DNA from: JAZSQT01 sp045538075
Lineage (GTDB): Bacteria > Chrysiogenota > Deferribacteres > Deferribacterales > Mucispirillaceae
Assembly (NCBI GenBank): GCA_045538075.1
Contig: JAZSQT010000146.1
Location: forward strand, 1-9,885
DNA: 9,885 bases
Reading direction: 5' to 3'
In this document: positions 7,315 to 9,885 of the stretch, one piece after another
How the letters are laid out: each line of letters begins with the position of its first letter
Position numbering within the stretch: the first letter of the stretch is position 1
Notes under the pieces: model-generated
Seen by the model: only the letters and a program-made list of their open reading frames with translations
Told to the model about the DNA's origin: nothing
Database searches by the model: none
Made by a program: the position numbers and the translations under genes

Positions 7315-8865
7315 CTATAAAGGAATAAGTCCATGTTTTTTGTATGGTCTTAATTCTCTTTTAGAAGCATACATCTCTAATGATGCTGCTAAATAAGACC
7401 TTGTATCAGCTGGTAAAATTACGTTATGAACGTATCCTCTTTTTGCAGCAACGTAAGGGTTAGCAAAGAGTTTTCTATATTCATCAATTTTTTTAGTAGT
7501 TTCAGCTTGTGGGTCAGAAGCATTTTTTATATCTTTGCCATACAATAAGCTAACGGCACCTTCTGCACCCATAACAGCAATTTCTGCACTAGGCCAAGCA
7601 GCAACTCTATCTGCTCCCATTTCTTTAGAACACATAGCTATATAAGCTCCACCGTATGCTTTGCGAACAATAACAGTAAATTTTGGCACTGTAGCTGCAG
7701 CATACGCAAAAAGCATTTTAGCACCATGTCTAATAATTCCACCGTATTCTTGGTCGAGACCAGGCATAAACCCAGGAACATCAACTAAAGTAACTAATGG
7801 TATATTAAACGCATTACAAAAACGAATAAAACGAGATGCTTTATCTGAAGCGTTAATATCTAATACTCCAGCCTTAACGTTTGGTTGGTTTGCAACAATA
7901 CCGATAGACCTACCATTAAGCCTACCAAAACCGATAATTATATTTGATGCAAAATGTTCTTGAACTTCCATAAAATCAGCATTATCAACAATGCGATAAA
8001 TTATTTCGTGCATATCGTAAGGCACTTTTGGATCTTCTGGAACAAGGTTATTAAAACTTTCGTCAGGTCCAATAACACTTTGTCTATTTGACTCAATAAT
8101 AGGTGCTTCTTCTGAATTGTTTGAAGGCAAGAACGAAAGCAATCTTCTTGCAATACCTAATGCCTCAGGGCCAGTTTTTGCAACGAAATGAACAACACCA
8201 GAGTAAAAAGCATGGTTATGTATCCCACCAAGTTGTTCTAAAGATACTTCTTCACCAGTAACTTCTTTGATAATTTTAGGACCAGTAATATACATTTGTC
8301 CTTCACGATTAACTTGTATAATAAAATCAGTCAATGCAGGGGAATAAGCAGCACCACCAGCACAAGGACCAGCAATAATACTAATTTGAGGCACAACACC
8401 AGATAATTCTACATTGCGATAAAATATGCCACCGTAACCAGATAAAGCACCAACACCTTCTTGAACCCTCGCACCACCAGAATCATTGATAAATACGAAA
8501 GGTGAACCAGTTTTTAATGCTGCGTCCATTAACTCTTGAGCTTTTTTTGCTCCAGCTTCACCCATAGTTCCAGCATTAACAGTAAAATCTTGGCTTGCAA
8601 CAAATACGCTTCTTCCCTCAACAAGCCCCATACCTGTAACCATACCATCTGCCGGCAATTCTTTTCCAGCCATACCAAAATCAGTGCAACGATGCTGAAC
8701 CATTAAGAAATTTTCTTGAAAAGAATCTTCGTCTAAAAGCATAGATATACGTTCCCTAGCCGTATATTTACCTTTAGCATGCATTGCAGCTATTTTATCA
8801 TCGCCACCACCCTTATATAATCGGTTGCGAATTTCAATAAGCTCTTTAATTTTTGCATTGCCCAT
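7315..8865 (-). CDS. mmdA: Methylmalonyl-CoA decarboxylase alpha subunit (carboxyltransferase)
   Basis: The 516-residue product is a full-length PccB/MmdA-type carboxyltransferase with two crotonase-like halves. Visible are NDSGGARVQEGV (127-138), the acyl-CoA-side oxyanion loop GPCAGGAAYSPA (166-177), DVPGFMPG (362-369) and the second-half loop RKAYGGAYIAM (401-411). It moves the carboxyl group of a malonyl-type thioester to biotin. The same fold serves propionyl-CoA carboxylase, but no biotin carboxylase gene is here, while beta, delta and biotin subunits follow directly, pointing to the Na+-translocating decarboxylase. Methylmalonyl-CoA is the likeliest substrate (succinate/propionate metabolism); malonyl-CoA or glutaconyl-CoA are less likely, GcdA being longer. 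AAGGAGT (8874-8880, minus strand) lies 8 bp before the ATG. It is first in the operon, and its stop overlaps the next gene's ribosome site. Confidence 0.93.
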   Translation of the reverse strand: MGNAKIKELIEIRNRLYKGGGDDKIAAMHAKGKYTARERISMLLDEDSFQENFLMVQHRCTDFGMAGKELPADGMVTGMGLVEGRSVFVASQDFTVNAGTMGEAGAKKAQELMDAALKTGSPFVFINDSGGARVQEGVGALSGYGGIFYRNVELSGVVPQISIIAGPCAGGAAYSPALTDFIIQVNREGQMYITGPKIIKEVTGEEVSLEQLGGIHNHAFYSGVVHFVAKTGPEALGIARRLLSFLPSNNSEEAPIIESNRQSVIGPDESFNNLVPEDPKVPYDMHEIIYRIVDNADFMEVQEHFASNIIIGFGRLNGRSIGIVANQPNVKAGVLDINASDKASRFIRFCNAFNIPLVTLVDVPGFMPGLDQEYGGIIRHGAKMLFAYAAATVPKFTVIVRKAYGGAYIAMCSKEMGADRVAAWPSAEIAVMGAEGAVSLLYGKDIKNASDPQAETTKKIDEYRKLFANPYVAAKRGYVHNVILPADTRSYLAASLEMYASKRELRPYKKHGLIPL

Positions 8866-8898
8866 TGATTAATACTCCTTAAATAATAGAATAAATAT

Positions 8899-8910
8899 TA
8901 AAACGTTTTA
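8899..8910. promoter_or_regulatory. 12-bp palindrome in the mmdA leader, possible operator
   Basis: TAAAACGTTTTA is a perfect palindrome. It lies between the candidate mmdA promoter and the Shine-Dalgarno (8874-8880), where a repressor could block transcription. No regulator gene is in view, so the role is inferred from position alone. Confidence 0.25.
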
Positions 8911-8923
8911 TGTATAAAATTTT

Positions 8924-8952
8924 ATCCTACACTTATTAAAGTTTTAAATCAA
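8924..8952 (-). promoter_or_regulatory. Candidate promoter of the mmdADCB operon
   Basis: Read on the minus strand, TTGATT (8952-8947) and TAGGAT (8929-8924) are 17 bp apart, each 4/6 to consensus. This would give a leader of about 50 bases before mmdA. Another -10-like TAAAAT overlaps (8924-8919) but lacks a good -35. The surroundings are very AT-rich, so the exact boxes are uncertain although a promoter in this gap is required. Confidence 0.3.
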
Positions 8953-9048
8953 GCAGTATTAATAAAAGAATAATTTTAATGGAAATTCAAACAATTAACC
9001 CATTAAATCGTAAATAATATACTATACTTAATGACACGTTTTTACGTT

Positions 9049-9068
9049 TTGACTTTTTTAAAAGTCAA
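9049..9068. repeat. 9-bp perfect hairpin at the edge of the repeat cluster
   Basis: TTGACTTTT and AAAAGTCAA pair perfectly around a TT loop. The right arm is also the first base of an AAAGTCAAT half-repeat that precedes the palindromic elements at 9081 and 9675. It marks the left edge of the repeat-rich, gene-free region 9050-9885. No plus-strand gene ends nearby, so it is not an obvious terminator. Confidence 0.5.
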
Positions 9069-9117
9069 TGCCCTTTAAAAGTCATTGCGAGAAAAACGCC
9101 AGTTTTTCGTGGCAATC
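9061..9117 (+). repeat. Palindromic repeat element, direct copy 1, with leader
   Basis: These 57 bases recur identically at 9655-9711. The core (9081-9117) reads GTCATTGCGAG, variable tip, CGTGGCAATC. It folds as ATTGC/GCAAT outer stem (9084-9088 with 9112-9116), a 2x3 internal loop (GA against GTG), and a 7-bp apical stem GAAAAAC/GTTTTTC with a GCCA loop. An 18-base tail ATATTATACAAAAAATTT (9121-9138) recurs after the next direct copy. From memory, GTCATTGCGAG...GTGGCAATC repeats are common between genes in many unrelated bacteria. Confidence 0.9.
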
Positions 9118-9169
9118 CATATATTATACAAAAAATTTCTGTTTTGATTTCTTATTAATTTTTTTACTG

Positions 9170-9201
9170 GATTACTTCGTCGTTTCACTCCTCGTAATGA
9201 C
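9170..9201 (-). repeat. Palindromic repeat element, inverted copy 1
   Basis: On the minus strand it reads GTCATTACGAGGAGTG...GAAGTAATC, the same family as the direct copies but with A replacing G in the outer stem and the matching change on the other side (ATTAC/GTAAT, 9171-9175 with 9194-9198). It stands head to head with the direct copy at 9229-9263. AATGACT (9196-9202) can also pair with AGTCATT (9211-9217). Confidence 0.8.
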
Positions 9202-9228
9202 TGTTTTTAAAGTCATTAACCTTTTTAA

Positions 9229-9263
9229 GTCATTGCGAGACGATTTTAATCGTCGTGGCAATC
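9229..9263 (+). repeat. Palindromic repeat element, direct copy 2 (variant tip)
   Basis: It has the same outer arms and the same 2x3 internal loop as the copy at 9081-9117. The apical stem is GACGATT/AATCGTC (9239-9245 with 9248-9254) around TT instead of GAAAAAC/GTTTTTC around GCCA. Sequence changed on both sides while pairing was kept. Confidence 0.88.
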
Positions 9264-9350
9264 TACATATTATACAAAAAATTTAGTGATAATATTTATG
9301 ATATTAATTAACTAATTTCGGTGTAAAGGTTATTTCAATATTAACTTCCC

Positions 9351-9506
9351 TAAAGAACACAATTTTTTCTCCAGAAGTAAAAGCATTCCATATATTTATT
9401 CAATAAGGTCGTAAACTCGCTTACGCTCGGGGTTTCACCCAAAACTCCCAAAAAACATTGAATAAATATATGTCATTACTTCTGAGTTCAAAAATTGTAT
9501 TCTTTA
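9351..9506. repeat. 156-bp imperfect inverted repeat with structured core
   Basis: Three arm segments pair across a 52-base core (9405-9456): 9351-9367 with 9490-9506 (16 of 17 bases), 9372-9380 with 9476-9484 (9 of 9) and 9389-9404 with 9457-9472 (16 of 16). The core is GC-richer and forms two small hairpins, CGTAA/TTACG (9410-9425) and GGGGTTT/AAACTCCC with one bulged T (9429-9449). The left outer arm is the right edge of the 208-bp repeat unit, and the same edge recurs at 9799-9815. No open frame is credible. It may be a MITE-like element or a structured RNA. Confidence 0.8.
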
Positions 9507-9616
9507 TGTATATTGTTGTCCTTTCAATTCTATTTAAAAATTTATATTTATTTATTATTTCAAAGTTAGATAAAGAAATGTTTTATAATTAGGTTATTTT
9601 AAAACTCTTTTTACTG

Positions 9617-9648
9617 GATTACTTCGTCGCTTCACTCCTCGTAATGAC
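9617..9648 (-). repeat. Palindromic repeat element, inverted copy 2
   Basis: It differs from the inverted copy at 9170-9201 by one base (C at 9630 against T at 9183) and has the same ATTAC/GTAAT base stem. It faces the direct copy at 9675-9711. Confidence 0.8.
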
Positions 9649-9674
9649 TATTTCAAAGTCAATGCCCTTTAAAA

Positions 9675-9711
9675 GTCATTGCGAGAAAAACGCCAGTTTT
9701 TCGTGGCAATC
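9675..9711 (+). repeat. Palindromic repeat element, direct copy 3
   Basis: The core is identical to 9081-9117, including the GAAAAAC/GTTTTTC tip (9685-9691 with 9696-9702) and the 20-base leader upstream (9655-9674). Its downstream tail TATATATAATAG then AAAAAATTT is a diverged form of the tails after the other direct copies. Confidence 0.88.
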
Positions 9712-9843
9712 TATATATAATAGAAAAAATTTAGTGATAATATTTATGATATTAATTAACTCATTTCGGTGTAAAGATTATTTCAATATTAACTTTCCTA
9801 AAGAACACAATTTTTTATCTTAGCAAGTTATAGAATGATTTTT

Positions 9844-9870
9844 TATCCGAAATGTAACAATTTCAGGATA
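9844..9870. repeat. Stem-loop near the right edge
   Basis: TATCCGAAAT (9844-9853) pairs with ATTTC-A-GGATA (9860-9870) around GTAACA, a 10-bp stem with one bulged A. No T-tract follows, so it is not a clear terminator. The window ends 15 bases later. It may be the start of another repeat element. Confidence 0.5.
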
Positions 9871-9885
9871 GAAATTGGAGCGAAA

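Larger units (their letters stand above)
9161..9368 (+). repeat. ~208-bp direct repeat unit, copy 1
   Basis: The unit comprises an inverted palindromic element, a spacer, a direct palindromic element and an AT-rich block of about 93 bp (9276-9368). It is colinear with 9608-9816. The first 42 bases match with one difference and the 93-bp block with three differences. The main divergence is confined to the spacer and the hairpin tip. This points to duplication of the whole unit, or insertion of two copies of one element. Confidence 0.85.
9608..9816 (+). repeat. ~208-bp direct repeat unit, copy 2
   Basis: This is colinear with 9161-9368 at an offset of 447-448 bp and contains the inverted element (9617-9648), the direct element (9675-9711) and the AT-rich block (9724-9816). 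Its hairpin tip matches the element at 9081-9117 rather than the one at the corresponding place in copy 1, which implies recombination or gene-conversion-like exchange among copies. Confidence 0.85.

Noticed and set aside
7661..7963. 100-codon plus-strand frame
   Set aside because: It is antisense to the catalytic region of mmdA.
5388..8865. Oxaloacetate decarboxylase
   Set aside because: The alpha subunit is a PccB/MmdA crotonase-type carboxyltransferase, not the OadA TIM-barrel type, and biotin is on a separate small subunit.
8881..9060. Riboswitch (for example cobalamin) before mmdA
   Set aside because: The leader from the candidate promoter to the gene is only about 50 bases and AT-rich, too short for a B12 aptamer. 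No conserved aptamer motif is seen.
9068..9286. 72-codon plus-strand frame
   Set aside because: It runs straight through two palindromic repeat elements and an inverted one, has no ribosome site, and its start SHCEKNASFSWQS is the literal translation of the repeat core.
9061..9816. CRISPR array
   Set aside because: Repeats occur in both orientations, with irregular spacing and duplicated flanks instead of unique spacers. No cas gene is present.

Overview
The window is strongly AT-rich (roughly 30% G+C by eye), uses the standard bacterial code, and carries tightly packed genes with clear AGGAG-type Shine-Dalgarno sites. The mix is a surface-polysaccharide sugar oxidoreductase and glycosyltransferase, a FapA/DUF342 protein, an ExeA/GspA-like membrane ATPase, and a sodium-pumping acyl-CoA decarboxylase. 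This suggests an anaerobic, Gram-negative-type (diderm), host- or sediment-associated bacterium. A Deferribacteres member such as a Mucispirillum-like organism fits, but that is an inference from gene content and composition, and other low-GC anaerobic diderms (Elusimicrobia, for example) cannot be excluded.

Layout. (1) Positions 2-1830, plus strand: the 3' part of a Gfo/Idh/MocA oxidoreductase gene cut by the left edge, then a DPM1/GtrB-like polyprenyl-phosphate glycosyltransferase 2 bp downstream. They look like the tail of a polysaccharide or glycan operon lying mostly outside the window. (2) Positions 2062-5292, plus strand: a FapA/DUF342 protein and an ExeA-like AAA ATPase with one membrane span, a long Asn/Gln-rich linker and a C-terminal SH3b domain. 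Each has a plausible promoter just upstream. The ATPase's TTGACA promoter fixes its start at the ATG at 3676. (3) Positions 5345-5383: a perfect 15-bp hairpin terminator shared by converging transcription units. (4) Positions 8865-5388, minus strand: a four-gene operon mmdA-mmdD-mmdC-mmdB for a membrane-bound, biotin-dependent, Na+-translocating decarboxylase, most likely methylmalonyl-CoA decarboxylase. No epsilon subunit and no biotin carboxylase are present. (5) Positions 8881-9885: about 1 kb without a credible gene. It holds the operon's leader and promoter region and then a dense cluster of palindromic repeats.

How the genes work together. MmdA transfers the carboxyl group of (methyl)malonyl-CoA to biotin on MmdC. 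MmdB decarboxylates carboxybiotin and exports Na+, and MmdD anchors and assembles the complex. The FapA and ATPase genes have no flagellar or secretion partners in view, so their exact roles stay open.

The least ordinary part is the repeat cluster. Five short palindromic elements of one family (three direct, two inverted) form two head-to-head pairs. Each pair is embedded in a direct duplication of about 208 bp, 447-448 bp apart. The hairpin tips of the direct elements differ in sequence but keep their base pairing. Between the two duplications lies a 156-bp imperfect inverted repeat whose outer arm is the edge of the duplicated unit and whose GC-richer core folds into two small hairpins. It looks like a non-autonomous mobile or BIME-like repeat system with no coding capacity in view.
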